A stretch of DNA of 64,000 nt from Heloderma charlesbogerti (taxonomy: Eukaryota; Chordata; Lepidosauria; Squamata; Helodermatidae), in NCBI GenBank assembly GCA_026122225.1, contig JANEZZ010003061.1, positions 1,736,001 to 1,800,000 on the forward strand, in the 5' to 3' direction. The notes under the pieces are model-generated. The model saw only the letters and a list, made by a program, of their open reading frames with translations, was not told where the DNA came from and ran no database searches. The position numbers were made by a program, and so were the translations under genes. This document shows positions 52,817 to 63,946 of this stretch, piece after piece (the first letter of the stretch is position 1; each line of letters starts with the position of its first letter).

Positions 52817-54189
52817 TCCTAATGACCATAACTGTTCTAGTCCACAGGGACAACAAATCAGAGTTTTAATTTATATGGTGTCTTACATGCCTATAGCCAA
52901 ACCACTTCCTCTTTCCTCTTTCTAGAACGTACTCTGTCCTGGTATTCCAGTATAAGGCCTAGACTGGACTAGCTTGGAATTATTCTGGGTATTTTGGAAT
53001 CCTAGCTATGATCAAGGAATTTGCCTACATTGTGTGCATGTGTGCTGCCTATTTTTTGTTTTGTTTTCTTGGTGTGATGTGTATTAACTCATTTGTTTAT
53101 TTTGGTGTGGTGTGTGTTTTGCCTGGGTGTGGGTTATGTGTTTTTGTGGTGCAAGAATGTTTTTGTCTGGGTGTTTCCTTTTTTTTGTGGGGTGGATGGT
53201 TGTATGGTGTGTGTAGGCATTTTGCCTGTTTGTTTTTCTCTGAGCAACAAAAGTTTGCCTTCTGTGAAGTGAGTATCCGTTGGAACAGAAAACTGTGGGT
53301 TCAGAAAAGTGCTATTGTATTTTGGAACTCAGACTGCACCTCCGTCTTTTATTCTTGGACAAGTTACTTTTTTTTTTAGCTTCACCAGTTTGCGTTCCTC
53401 AGAGTGGGTGTTTTGTGATTGGCCATGTCCACAATGGCAGCTATTTTGTGAGAGCACCCACAACACTTTATCAAAATTCCAAATGCGCTTGCTGTCCCCA
53501 AAAAGCTGCGAACTCCTGCTTTATCCTAAAACTGCCAATATTGAATGGATTTATTTGTACAGATGGAGCTTGTTTACACAATCAAGATGGTGTCATTTGA
53601 TAGGTCAGGATTGTTTCAACAGAGTGGTTATTATCCTGCAAATACAATTGCTGCTTACAAGGAAGTCCAGGTATTTTTGGGTCACCTCCTGGAAAGCTAC
53701 CTTGAGTCATTCTCAATCCACTGTACTTTTCTTATTGAACCTTGATCATGCCAGAAAATTCTGCTGTTGTTTATACGTGGTCTTTTATCACAGCACAAAG
53801 GAAAGGTGAGTCAGAAGCCCCAGTATTCTCAACTTAGTTACTGCTCGGTGTGAATTTCCCATGATGTACATACAAATCAATACAAATACCAGGGGAAGCC
53901 CAAGAAAATTCTCTGCCTGAGGAAGAGGACAAAAAGGTGTCTCCTATTCCACATTCAGAAGCTGACCTGGCAGTTGAATCTTCCTTCAACACTGGTGATG
54001 GGACAGTGTCCTCTAACACACCTGAGGACAGCAAGCTAGATTAGGACAGGGCAGGCTAGGTGGTACACACAGGCCTGTCTTCCAGCACCTCACCACTGCC
54101 TCCATCGTCACCTGAGACAGCTGCTTCAGTCTGCCTAATGGTAGGAACATACCCAGTATATACAAGACATATAGAGTATCACTTGTGAG
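52817..54189. other. No gene recognised; G/T-rich patch
   Basis: A strand-asymmetric G/T-rich region at about 53020-53240 ('gtgtgcatgtgtgctgcct' and similar) gives long open frames of low complexity (123 and 166 codons at 53008-53379 and 53309-53809). They lack domains and I reject them as genes. Near 53940-54060 'ctgacctggcagttgaatc' and 'caacactggtgatgggacag' echo sequence at 39890-39930, so an element of the 39805 type may be present. Confidence 0.45.
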
Positions 54190-54606
54190 CAAGGTTGTCA
54201 GAGAAATCCACAATGGAGTCAAATGAGTTTAAATATCTATGAATCTGATCAACAGATTCTGCAGTGGACTGGCTTTTCCCGAATCGCATGGATACCGCAG
54301 ACTTGCAGACCAGTTTTTTTACTTTTTGGAATTTTAGAAATTTAGTCATAGAAAAATATGTAAAAAAATTAAAAATACCAGCTGAAAACATGCATTTTCC
54401 CCTTAGGTGAAAGCATGAAATGTGCATTTGGGAGGGATTTGCTCATTTAAGGGGGAAATTTGTGCATTTTCACAAGTGCAAATTTGCACAAATTCAGGAA
54501 ATTGGAAAATATCCGATTCTGCCAATGTGTGGATGATGGAAAGAAAGGCACCTGACAATCTACAAAATGCAGACAGAATGGATTTTACAGAATCCATACA
54601 TCTCTA
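54190..54606. mobile_element. hAT element, TAGGGATGTCGG family, older copy
   Basis: Matches 5931-6283: 'tgtcagagaaatccacaatg' near the left end, 'gaatctgatcaacagattc', then 'gcacctgacaatctac' and 'ccatacatctcta' at the right end. Flanking octamers CTTGTGAG and ATTGCAAG agree at only five positions, so the copy is old or its ends are slightly misplaced. Non-coding. Confidence 0.72.
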
Positions 54607-54644
54607 ATTGCAAGCTGAAACAATCTGAATCAGTGAGCTTCAAC

Positions 54645-54867
54645 CAGTGGTGGCTGGTGACTCTGGTTCTGGAGGGAGGGTACTTCCATTCTGGGTTTTA
54701 GTTGCAACCAGCCAAAACTCTGAAGGTGCAATCTAAGGTCCTGAACCCTGTTTTTTTGGCTTAAGATTTAGCACCTTGGATAGCACCTTTAGAGTTTTGG
54801 CTGGTGGTAACTAAAACCCAGAATGGAATCACCATGCCTCCGGAAATGGATTCACCAGCTGTCACTG
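54645..54867. mobile_element. CAGTGG-type palindromic hAT element
   Basis: A 223-bp palindrome from CAGTGGTGGCTGGTGACTC to 'caccagctgtcactg', with arms 'ccattctgggttttagttgc' and 'taactaaaacccagaatgg'. Octamers GCTTCAAC (54637-54644) and GCTGCAAC (54868-54875) differ at one base. Same family as 37953. Confidence 0.82.
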
Positions 54868-54875
54868 GCTGCAAC

Positions 54876-55202
54876 AGATCAGAAACCAAGGGGAGCTGGG
54901 ACACAGTTAAAACTACCTTACCACATATGTGACTGGATGCTATAGATAACCCACATGCCCTGACCACATGTGGCTGGATGCTACAGTACAGATAATTCAC
55001 TTGCCCTGTGGTATCAGTGTCAGCTTTACAGCTTACAAGAGGTGGGTATGTGGTGAATGGTTGTCTGTAGCCATCCTAATATCCAAAGTTTAAATGCTGT
55101 TTAGATTCTAAACAAATCAGAAGTATGTCAGGGGTTGTTATCTTTGCACAACTGATTGTAGCAGACAGCAGAACCCCCTCTCTCCCTGTTGCCCTTGTGT
55201 TG
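54876..55202. other. Short local repeat, no gene
   Basis: 'tgtgactggatgctatagat' (54928) and 'tgtggctggatgctacagta' (54968) form a local direct duplication of about 40 bases, including the following 'taacccacatgccctg/taattcacttgccctg'. Otherwise unrecognised. Confidence 0.45.
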
Positions 55203-55395
55203 GACTAGGAACTGGGAGATCTGGGTTCTAGTCCCCACTTGACCTTGGAAGCTCACTGGGTGACTTTGGGCCAGTCACAGACTCTCAGCCCAACCCACCT
55301 CACAGGGTTGTTGTTGTGAGGATAAAATGGAGAGGAGGAGGATAATGTAAGCCGCCTTGGGTTCCTTGCAAGAGGAAAGAAGGCGGGGTATAAAT
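55203..55395 (+). mobile_element. MIR-like CORE-SINE
   Basis: Parallel to 42930-43115: B-box-like 'gggttctagtccccac', CORE 'actgggtgactttgggccag', tail 'cacagggttgttgttgtga', 'gataaaatggagagg', 'gccgccttgggttcc' and 'ggcggggtataaatgc'. The A box is not clear, so the head may be incomplete. Confidence 0.8.
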
Positions 55396-55396
55396 G

Positions 55397-55435
<39 letters not shown>
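55396..55435 (+). repeat. (CAAT)n microsatellite at SINE tail
   Basis: About nine tandem CAAT units directly follow the MIR-like SINE tail, the usual place for microsatellites to arise from a retroposon's tail. Confidence 0.9.
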
Positions 55436-55437
<2 letters not shown>

Positions 55438-56494
55438 CTACTCTTTAACCTCTCAGGAGGATGGCAGCCATTTTTCCACAGTGAATGCTTGTATTGTGGA
55501 TGTCATATCTACTTCTTTAAAACCCAGGAACGTGCATTTGAGAATGCTGATTCACCTACCACTTCCAAGTGTATCTACATGGGTGCTTAAAGATGTGGGC
55601 ATGTCTTCTCCCCTTTGTGTCTTTGCTGTGGAAAACACCAATGTAGCACTCTAGCCATTGGGCTGGATCTAGGACCTGCCTTCTGTGGATGAATGGCCTC
55701 TGCTCATGTAAGGTACCTCCACCTGATTTTGATCTCTCCTCCTTCTTGTGCCACAGTTTACCCCATTTAGCAGGGTCCTCCAGCCCTCTGTGTTGCATTT
55801 TCAGTGGGCTGGAGGTGATGCCATGGGGAGGAGAAGTTGGGGAGGTCTGCTTCTGCCAGCCAGTTGCACTAAATCTGGACTCAGCCCAAAGGGTGGAGGT
55901 GCTCTCATGTTGCACTTGAAGGAGAAATACCCATATCCAGGATACCTTAGAGAAAGGTGCTATATTAGGTAGCTGAATATAGTTGAAAGTAACTAAGATG
56001 GAAGCTTCCAGTCAACGAGTGAAGATGACATCCTTACAGTGCAAAAAGCCATGTAAGATGCCTTGCATAAGGAGAGACATATGAGATGAAGTTGCCTCTA
56101 GAGTTTCTTTTACAAAAGAATTAGTGCAGTGTTGTTGATTCTATTTAACAGTAGAATGTAAAACATGTATTCTGTGATGAATAATGGAAAACAAGCAGCC
56201 TCCACTTTTAGATGACAAATGATTTGTAAAGAACAAAGGGGCCACCGTGGAAGCATTAATAACACCAAAATTGCTCTTCTGTCGTCATATAAATTGAAAG
56301 GAAAGTTTCTAGATTTTTGGCATGATTTTGATGAAGTGAAGAACACCACAGTAGAAGTAACTCTAAAAGTGGTGTAGTGCAACTCTAAACACTGCTAAGA
56401 GAATAGGTAACAGGTTCAGTCCAGATCTTCACATGTATACAGAGGTGGGCACCAGTGCAGCAAAACATGACTCCCTCTCCAGTAGCCAAGGCTG
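55436..56494. other. No gene recognised
   Basis: About 1 kb without a named feature. A 119-codon minus frame (55556-55915) and overlapping plus frames carry no domain. Confidence 0.45.
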
Positions 56495-57090
56495 TGCATA
56501 AGAACATAAGAAGAGCCACGCTGGATTAGAGCAAGCGTCCATCTTGCCCAGCATTCTGTTCACATAGAAGGCAGCCAGCTGCCTGTGGGAAACCCACAAG
56601 TGGGCATGAGTACAACAGCACCCTCCCACTCAGGGACCTCAGCAACTGGTGTACACAAGCATACTTCCTCTGATACTGGAGGTAGCACACAGCTATCATG
56701 ACTATTAGCCACTGAAAGCCTTCTCCTCCATGAATTTGTCTAACCCCCTTTTAAAGCTATCCAATTGGTGGCTGTCACTATGTCTTGTGGTAGCACGTTG
56801 CGTAGTTTAACTACACGCTGTGTGAAGAAGGACTTCCTTTTATCTGTCCTGAATCTCCTGCCAATAGGGGATCGTGCCTCACAGGGGAGTTGCTCCAGCC
56901 CCTTGATCATTTTAGGGCACAGTCCTATGCATGTTTAGACAGAGAAAAGACCTACAACTCCCGGCATGCTGGCTGGGGAATGCTGGGAGTTGTAGGCCTT
57001 TTCTCTGTCTAAACATGTATAAGGGATTGCGCCCTTAGTTTCCCTTTTCTTTTTTTCTCTTCCCTTCTGCACTTTTTCCAACTCTGCATG
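56495..57090 (-). mobile_element. CR1 LINE 3' part, split by a palindrome
   Basis: Tail 'cataagaacataagaagagc', then 'tgtctaacccccttttaaag' and 'gaaggacttccttttatctg', parallel to 43357-43916. CR1 sequence reaches 'ccccttgatcatttt' at 56913. It resumes after a 117-base palindrome with 'agtttcccttttc' and 'tgcactttttccaactctgc' (about 57031-57090). 5'-truncated, non-coding. Confidence 0.82.
56914..57031. mobile_element. Palindrome inserted in CR1 with TTAG on both sides
   Basis: Arms: 'gggcacagtcctatgcatgt', 'ttagacagagaaaaga' and 'cctacaactcccggcatgct', returning as 'aatgctgggagttgtaggcc', 'ttttctctgtctaaacatg' and 'gggattgcgccc'. TTAG stands at both junctions, so a 4-bp duplication is likely. 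With TTAA-like tetramers at the related copies (12614, 46686), piggyBac-type mobilisation is the best inference. Confidence 0.72.
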
Positions 57091-58104
57091 TGCAGTCCCT
57101 GTCAGATTCTCAGCAATGGCACCAATCACTTGTTCTTGAGGGAGTGGAGTGCAGGCAAGGATTAAATCCTGACCCTCTGCTTCCCTTCCCCTTCCCCTTC
57201 CCAAGCAGCTGACCACCTCTGCTGCTGATAATCCAACTGGGACTGTATATGTACAACTCTGGTTCCTGGATGAGGCATTTTCTATTTGCAGTGGTGCCAT
57301 CAGGGCAGGACTTTGGGGCAAAGGTCCAGGCCCACCACTCAGCAGAATGAGCAGGATGCCCCCCCCCCGGTGCAACAATGCTGACTTGCCACATTCTGAT
57401 TTTTTAAGTGTAGCAATGCACATTTTTAAGTGTAGCAATGCACAGAAGAAGTAAGTTCCATTGAGTTCAATGGGACTTACTCTCACATAATTGTATGCAG
57501 GATTGTAGTCTAAATGTCTATTTATCTGCAGGATTCTTTCAGCAGCAGGGAACATGTATAGCCTTCACATGTATAGCTTTACCGGATCTGGTAATAAAGT
57601 ACATATTTGCATTGACTGACAGAAAGAACATACAGTTAATCTACTCAAGGTTTTCCAGCAGATAAAATGGATGTGCAGCAGTATTTATATCTGTGCTGAG
57701 CAGCTTTTAATACATCTATTAAAGGTAATTGACATGCATAATTATTGCCACTCTGCCATGTAAGACATGCATATCTTCCATAGCACAGAAAGTTTGGGGC
57801 AATGCTCTTTTTGTACATTCCTTGGAGCAGTGACCCATCTTTCTTTCCCATATGTGGAAAGCACCACATATATTGATACCACTGGATAAATAGATATTTA
57901 TTCATATTCACTTTGATCCTGAGATCCCGTGAGCAGAGCTTCATTCATGGGATGTTGCTACTGGTAGAAACGGGGAGGCAACCTTCACCAGCTCCCCCTT
58001 CCCCCTGCAGCCACTGGTGCCCCTGAAAATTAACTCTAGAGGATCTGGAGAGTGGCGTGCTGGGGAAAGAGGGAATCATTAAAAAATTCCTTCATTCTTT
58101 TGCC
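57091..58104. other. No gene; small repeat at 57425-57515
   Basis: At 57425-57515 'gaagtaagttccattgagtt', 'caatgggacttactctcaca' and 'gcaggattgtagtc' form a short foldback repeat related to 28340-28425. A 206-codon minus frame (56935-57555) runs through the CR1/palindrome region and the foldback, has no domain, and is rejected as a gene. The rest is unrecognised. Confidence 0.5.
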
Positions 58105-58200
58105 AGGGTCAGCCCTTTCATTAGACTGAGTGAAGTTGGACTCGATGGTCATATAGGCCCCTTCCGACCCTACTATTCTATGATTCTATGATCCTATGAA
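58105..58200 (+). mobile_element. CR1 LINE, terminal 3' fragment
   Basis: The plus strand reads 'gttggactcgatggtcatat', 'aggccccttccgaccctact' and the CR1-specific 8-base tail repeat 'attctatgattctatgatcc'. Only the last 95 bases of the LINE are present. Confidence 0.85.
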
Positions 58201-58334
58201 GTGGCCACCTCAGGCGGCAGATGCTTAGGACCAGGGTACTTAGCAGACTGTCTTTCCTTATGCATAACCAGGAGACCATTAAAATCACAAGGAGGCCTTG
58301 CTGGTCATTCCAAAATGACCAGAATGTCGCCATG

Positions 58335-58690
58335 AAGTACCCCAGGAGTGGTCCTTCTCTATAGCGGCATCCACATTCTGGAAAACCCTCCCTCATGCAG
58401 TTTGGGAAGGAAAAATTTGACATCTTTTAAAAGCCTCCTGAAAACATGCTTGTTCACCCAGGCTTTCCCTGGAGTGTACGTAAATTAATCATGCTGCTCC
58501 ATTTTACTGCTCCTTGAATTGTTGTGTGTTTTTTTTAACTGTAGTTGGAAGTGTTTTTAATGTTGTGTACTTAATGTTGTGTTTTGTAATATTGTATTTA
58601 AATGCATTTTAATATTTTTTGTGAACCGCTGAGGGATTTTATTATATTCAGCGGTATATAAGTGTCACAAAGAAATAAATAAACAAACAA
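58335..58690 (+). mobile_element. L2-clade LINE, 3' end
   Basis: 'attctggaaaaccctccctc' and 'gaaaacatgcttgttcaccc' correspond to the C-terminal NSLP and LK..LF motifs in broken frame. A T-rich UTR and the tail 'gtgaaccgctgagggatttt' and 'agcggtatataagtg' with (AAAC/AAAT)n follow. Confidence 0.7.
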
Positions 58691-61159
58691 ATTTTAAAAA
58701 ACACTGGTTGGCAGCATTTTTTTTTTTGAGGTCAGACTTGTTCCATCCTCTTTCTGCATGAGCTTGCAACTAAAAAAAAAAATCCATGTGGAAATTTGTA
58801 TACATTTTTTAGCACACACCTTTGTGTGCATTTTTAAATGTGCATATTTTTGGATGCATGCACCCATTGACTAAAGCATGTTTATGCACATTTTGGAAAG
58901 CTACACACCTTTCTTTGCTCATTTTTCAGTTGTGCGTGTCTTGTTGAACACATTTTGTTTTGTTTGGTGGAATGCAGCGCAACCTCAGGAATGTATGGAT
59001 TTCCAACTGCATATTGCATTCACTAGCCTTGATGCCTGCTTTGTGCCTGAAGCGAGCCTGCTGCCCTGCGATACGCTCCCATGGCTGGTATTGAAGTAAG
59101 ATTCAGCTGTCAGTCTGGCCACCTTCGGTACATGGAATGGGGAAGGAGGGCCTTCTTGTCCTTTGCCTCAGGCAACAAAATGTCTCAGGCCGGCCCTGCC
59201 TTTTGCCAGGAGGCACATTTGCAGGATCAAAGGTGGAAAAAACCTTTCTGTTCATGGAAGGCAGTTCAGGATCCAAGCCATATAAGGTCTATAAGAAGGA
59301 GGAGGAGGAGGAGGAAAGAAAAAAAGACACCAAACCCAGAAAAACACCCAAACAGACAAACATTCCCAGTCCACAGGCTTACAATCTAAATAATAAATAC
59401 AATATTTAGAGTCAATCAATAAATAATAGAGGTAACCTTTGTTAGGTCACCATCTTTTTACACATCAATAGAATCATGTTGTGAACTTCAAAAGGAAGAG
59501 GATGTGGCATGCAGCCTTCTCCTCAAAATTTTCAGATCAACAAAGGAACTAAATAAATGTTTCATCTAGTGAATTCCAGATTACCTGTATGAATTTGTGA
59601 ATATCTTGATCAGAAGCCATATCATACGGACTGTGTGAGCCACTAATGAAACACCTTTTTCTTTGTAACTTTATTGCTGTTCTAATAATTAATCTTTTGG
59701 ATGTGTTACATAGCAACAGACAGTAATTTTTATGGTGTTATTGAAAAGCTTGTCACCCACATTTAGACATTTTGATAAAATTACTGCATTGCTTGATGGT
59801 ATTAATTTCCACCAAGGAGGAATTGTGTCATCTTTGTACTTTATCCTTCATTTGTTTTATGTAGCAGTCCTGTGTGTATCATCACACTATGCCAAATTGG
59901 CCATGCAGCTGAGATCTGCTTACCACTGACACATAAAATGTTTCATTCGCATTTAAGATACAAGCCTTGCTTTAACTTTGTAAACTTTTTTTGCTGGGCC
60001 AGGCTCAGTTGCATACTGAGCTTCCAAATTTGATAGCAAACTATCATTCTGAAAGGAATAACCATATGATGATCTAATGTTTTATTGCTTTATTGTTGCT
60101 TAATATATTGCATTACCTTTTATCGTAAGCCACTTTGTTTATTACCTTAATACAAAGGGGGACATAAATACAAAATAAAACACAGGAAAATCATCATTTT
60201 TTTCTCTTGATGTATCTTGATCCCTTTATAGGGTTCATAGGGTATGGGGGAACATGAGTCCCCTCACCATATTCAAAAAATCAAAATGTATGAGGAGGGA
60301 GCAGGATCATACCAGCTGGTCACATCTCTTGGGCCGCCTACATTTGGTATTAGTATGAAAGGGCCCTATAGGCATATGTGCATTGGGACAACTGCACACA
60401 AATGCCAAATAACATGGCCACAGGAGAGAATGGCCAGTGGGAGTATTGATGCCAGTGGGAGGGCATGACCAGACAGCACAATGCCAACCCTTCAGAATAC
60501 ATCACTAAAGACATTGTAGGATGTCTTCTGCATACCCCTTATATGTTCCTTTACTGGTGTAGCTGCTGTAGCCACTCTGATTAGTCCTATTCTAGTCCAG
60601 AAGGGTGTACACACTTCTGCCCATGTGCTTATTCCCAACAGAATGTTTAAGCAATACTGAAACAGTGAAGAAGTGGCTGGGCATCACTTGCATGGTGGAT
60701 TGTAAGCAGACCTTTGGGAGCAACCTGTACACAAGCTCTTTTTAAAAGCAAATCTAGGAAATGTTCATACTGTATCATTATAGAGTGGCCTTTTGTTTCC
60801 TCTGTTTGTCCAAAGGCATCACATTGTAGAAGCAACTGAGATCACTTCTCCTCCTCCATGCTTTTCACACAAGGAATTTTTTTTAAAAAAAATCACAATG
60901 TAATATATTTTGTAAAGGTCTCTTTACATAGTTTATGATCCTCTTCATCTTTCAGTTCCATTAATGTGAGAAAAAATGTGGTGAGGAGATTACTGATGTG
61001 AAAGTCCAGTAAGATAAGGAGGCTTGTGCTTCTAGAGTGAGCTGTTTGTCTCAATGTACTACTCCAGGCAAAGATCCCATACCCCCTGCCCCCCCAGCAC
61101 CCCCCCAACAGGCTTCAGTAAACTCCCAACTGTAAATTTGACTCAATAGGTATACTACA
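58691..61159. other. No gene; repeat traces and possible conserved DNA
   Basis: 58715-58950 has 'tgtgcatttttaaatgtgca' and 'gcacattttggaaagc', typical of the AT-rich hAT family at 52410. 59080-59215 carries 'tcaggcaacaaaatgtctca' and 'ggccggccctgcc', an end of the 39805-type element. From about 59560 to 60000 the DNA is AT-rich and free of known repeats, a candidate for conservation. No coding evidence. Confidence 0.4.
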
Positions 61160-62450
61160 CCCTTATCTGGACAGAGATAGCCTAGCTACAGTTATCCATG
61201 TAGCCTCTTGTCTGGATTACTGGATAACCTCTTGTCTGGATTACTGCAATGCATTATATGTGGGGCTGCCTTTGAAAACAGTCCAGAAACTTTGGTTAGT
61301 CCAAAATAGGGCAGCAAGATTGTTAACAGGGACTGGCCAATGAGATCACATTACGCAAGTACTTTTCCAGCTGCACTGGCTGCCAGTCCATTTCTGGGCC
61401 AGATTAAGAGTGCTGGTATTAACATTCAAAGCCCTTAATTATCTGAAGGATCACCTCCTCCCATATGTGCCTGCATGGACCCTAAGGTCATCCTCAGCAG
61501 TCCTTCTCTGTGAGTCCCTGACAAAGAAAGTGAGGTTGGTGGCTACCAGGAAGAGGGCCATTTCTAGGGATGTATGAATCCCTTACCTGGTTCCGGTCGG
61601 GGCATCCACTGGTGGAGGGAGGTGATCCATCCCTCCCCCCTGGAATCCTCTCCGGCTGGCTCCGCTCCACAGCAAAGCTGTGGAGCCACCAGCCGCAGCC
61701 AGCTGCAGCCAGACTTCTGGCTGCTGCTGCCGCGCTGCAGACTTAAACAGCAGCCGCTACACCAACCACCATTTGCGTCCCTGCCTTAGGCCGTGATAGG
61801 CTATCTAAGTATTTACGTAGCCTATCACGGCAAAGAGCAGGGACGCAAATGGTGCCCATTATGCCATTTGCATCCCTGCTCTTTGCCGTGATAGGCTATG
61901 TAAATATTTACGTAGCCAATCATGGCCACAGGCAGGGACACAAATGGCGGCCACTACGACGGCCGCCATTTTGTTCCATAGGCCGGCTGAGGAAGGAGGA
62001 CGACCAAACCCGGAGCATCTGCCACCAGGTAGGGTCTGTCCCAGGGGGATTTCGGGGGGTGGCAGTGGGGGGTTAGTCCGTTCCACCACGGACTCCGGGG
62101 GGCTGGATTCCAAAGAATCTGGCCTCACTGGAGTCCGTGGTGGATTTCTCCGACATCCCTAGCCTTTTCTGCTGTGGCACCCCAGCTGTGGAATGAGCTC
62201 CCTAGTGAGGTTTGCCTGGCGCCTACGTTGTTTTCTATCCGGCACCAGCTGAAGACCTTTTTATTCTCCCAGGATTTTAGCATTTTAGCTTCCTAGTCTT
62301 TTAGCTTTCATGTTTCAAATCTGTATTTTAACTCTCTGCATTGATGCTAAGTTTTATTCTGGTTGTACTGTTATATTGTGGTTTTAACCTTTCATATTTT
62401 ATATTGATTTATGCTGTGCTTTGCTGTTTAAATTTTATGGGAGACATAAA
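61160..62450 (+). mobile_element. L2-clade LINE, split by a hAT element
   Basis: The first segment (61160-61564) includes 'tggacagagatagcctagct', 'ttactgcaatgcattatatg', 'tggggctgcctttgaaaaca' and 'agctgcactggctgcca', the LDYCNALY ... VGLPLKT ... HWLPV region of L2-type reverse transcriptases. The second (62162-62450) resumes with 'ccttttctgctgtggcaccc' and 'agctgtggaatgagctcc', the NELP region, then the 3' UTR. A local duplication of 'cctcttgtctggattactg' occurs at 61203-61247. It is decayed and non-functional. Confidence 0.78.
61565..62161. mobile_element. Hairpin-array hAT element 5, nested in L2
   Basis: A 597-bp element starting TAGGGATGTATGAATCCC and ending 'ttctccgacatcccta'. Octamers GCCATTTC (61557-61564) and GCCTTTTC (62162-62169) differ at one base. 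Two excellent hairpins, 61791-61830 and about 61886-61925, are built on 'ccgtgataggcta' arms. They are separated by 'gggacgcaaatgg' and 'ccatttgcatccc' units. LINE sequence is continuous on either side, so this insertion is younger than the L2 copy. Confidence 0.88.
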
Positions 62451-62630
62451 TATTGCCCAAACACTCCTGATTGGTTGTTGCTCCATGGGATGTGTCCACT
62501 GAATCTTTGGAATGTGTATTTCTTCTTCACACTTTTCGTGCTTGCCAAAGCAAAACTCCAGCAGAACGTCTGCATGAAGTGTGAAGTGGCTCAGATAAGT
62601 CTTTTAATCTAGTCTTGGAAAGCTCCAGGG

Positions 62631-62760
62631 TAGGGATGTGTGGCCCTCCAGATGTTGTTGGACTGCAACTCCCATCATCCTTCACCACTGGCTATGCTGG
62701 TTAGGGCTGTTGGGAGTTGCAGTCCAGCAACATCTGGAGGCCACGTGTTCCCCACCACTG
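62631..62760. mobile_element. Foldback hAT element with duplication preserved
   Basis: A 130-bp palindrome: 'tagggatgtgtggccctcca' and 'gttggactgcaactcccatc', returning as 'gggagttgcagtccagcaac' and 'atctggaggccacgtgttcc', ending 'ccccaccactg'. Octamers CTCCAGGG (62623-62630) and CTCTAGGG (62761-62768) differ at one base. This copy anchors the whole foldback family to the hAT superfamily. Confidence 0.8.
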
Positions 62761-62768
62761 CTCTAGGG

Positions 62769-63914
62769 AATGGCAATGGCACACATTAGTGGGAGTTGAG
62801 GCTGCACATGATTGATAGCCCCTTCAGAAGAAATTACTCTAGGTTCAATCTACATAGGGCTTCCCTCTCATGCCAATAGGTCATGTACATAAACAGGGTC
62901 TGATGGATTGTGACCTTGACTGTGAAATATAGCCCTCAGGCACTTGCTTAAGCACAGGCTTTGTCATGCATATTGGTGACCCTTTGGGCAAGTTGGTCCT
63001 TTGGGCAAGACCGGTTGATAAATGAAGAGCAATCTTCTCCCTGGAGTAGCCTAACCCCATTTGCTCTGCTTACTTATGGTGTACCTGCACCACTCACTCT
63101 CTTATTGGTGAATGATAGTGTAACAGGAGGTCCCTATGTAACCAGAATGTATAAGGCATTGTTGATATAACTCACAACCATCTGCAAAGCAAGTATTACT
63201 TAAAGACAGGCCCAGTGCAGATCCCGCAAGTGCATATTGGACTCCAGGTTTTGGTCCTGTAGGAAAGGAGTGGGCAGCCTTGAGGCTTGTGGGATCTACT
63301 TTGTTTTTTACTTGAACCCAGAAGCCCACTGAGTACAAAATAATGGCTCAGGAGTGTTGGCATGTGTACAAAATTAAAGTAAAGGGCACCTCTGAGCAAT
63401 GCCTAATCCAGGAAGTTATATTTTCACTATCTGAACTGGATGCACAGTCCTCTGCTGTAGAGTATTTGTGTGGTGTTGAACAGTTCTTTCTCACCCAGTG
63501 AGCACTGCTCTCTAGAAGTTTTAAAAGTTATTCAGATATATCAATTCAGAGAACCTTAAAACATTGGCTTGATTTGCTGGATGTTTTTGAGTATGGCTTC
63601 AATAAAACAGAACAGTATGTGTTGCCTAAACAGAATGCTCCAAAATCTATTGATGCATAAAATCCACAACCGTAGAATCAATTTTGTTTAGCCCAAGAGA
63701 CTGGATTCTATTCGATAAGGTGACCTGTTGAAGCTTGTTCAAAGGCAACAGAAACATTCCCATTTCACCCCAAGACTGTTGCTGCAATGCTTTCATCTCA
63801 TGCTGTTGGGATTCAGCTCACTGCAGCAAAATCAGATCCCTTGTGTGCCTGGCAAACACATTACCATTCTGTAAATAAGTGAGTGTGCATAAATGCACTC
63901 ATGTGTGTGTGCCC

Positions 63915-63946
<32 letters not shown>

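Noticed and set aside
53008..53809. Two long overlapping open frames (123 and 166 codons)
   Set aside because: They arise in G/T-rich low-complexity DNA with Cys/Phe/Trp-rich translations; overlapping frames of different phase suggest chance.
56935..57555. 206-codon minus-strand open frame
   Set aside because: It spans part of a CR1 copy, an inserted palindrome and a foldback repeat, so it cannot be one ancestral gene. No domain is visible.
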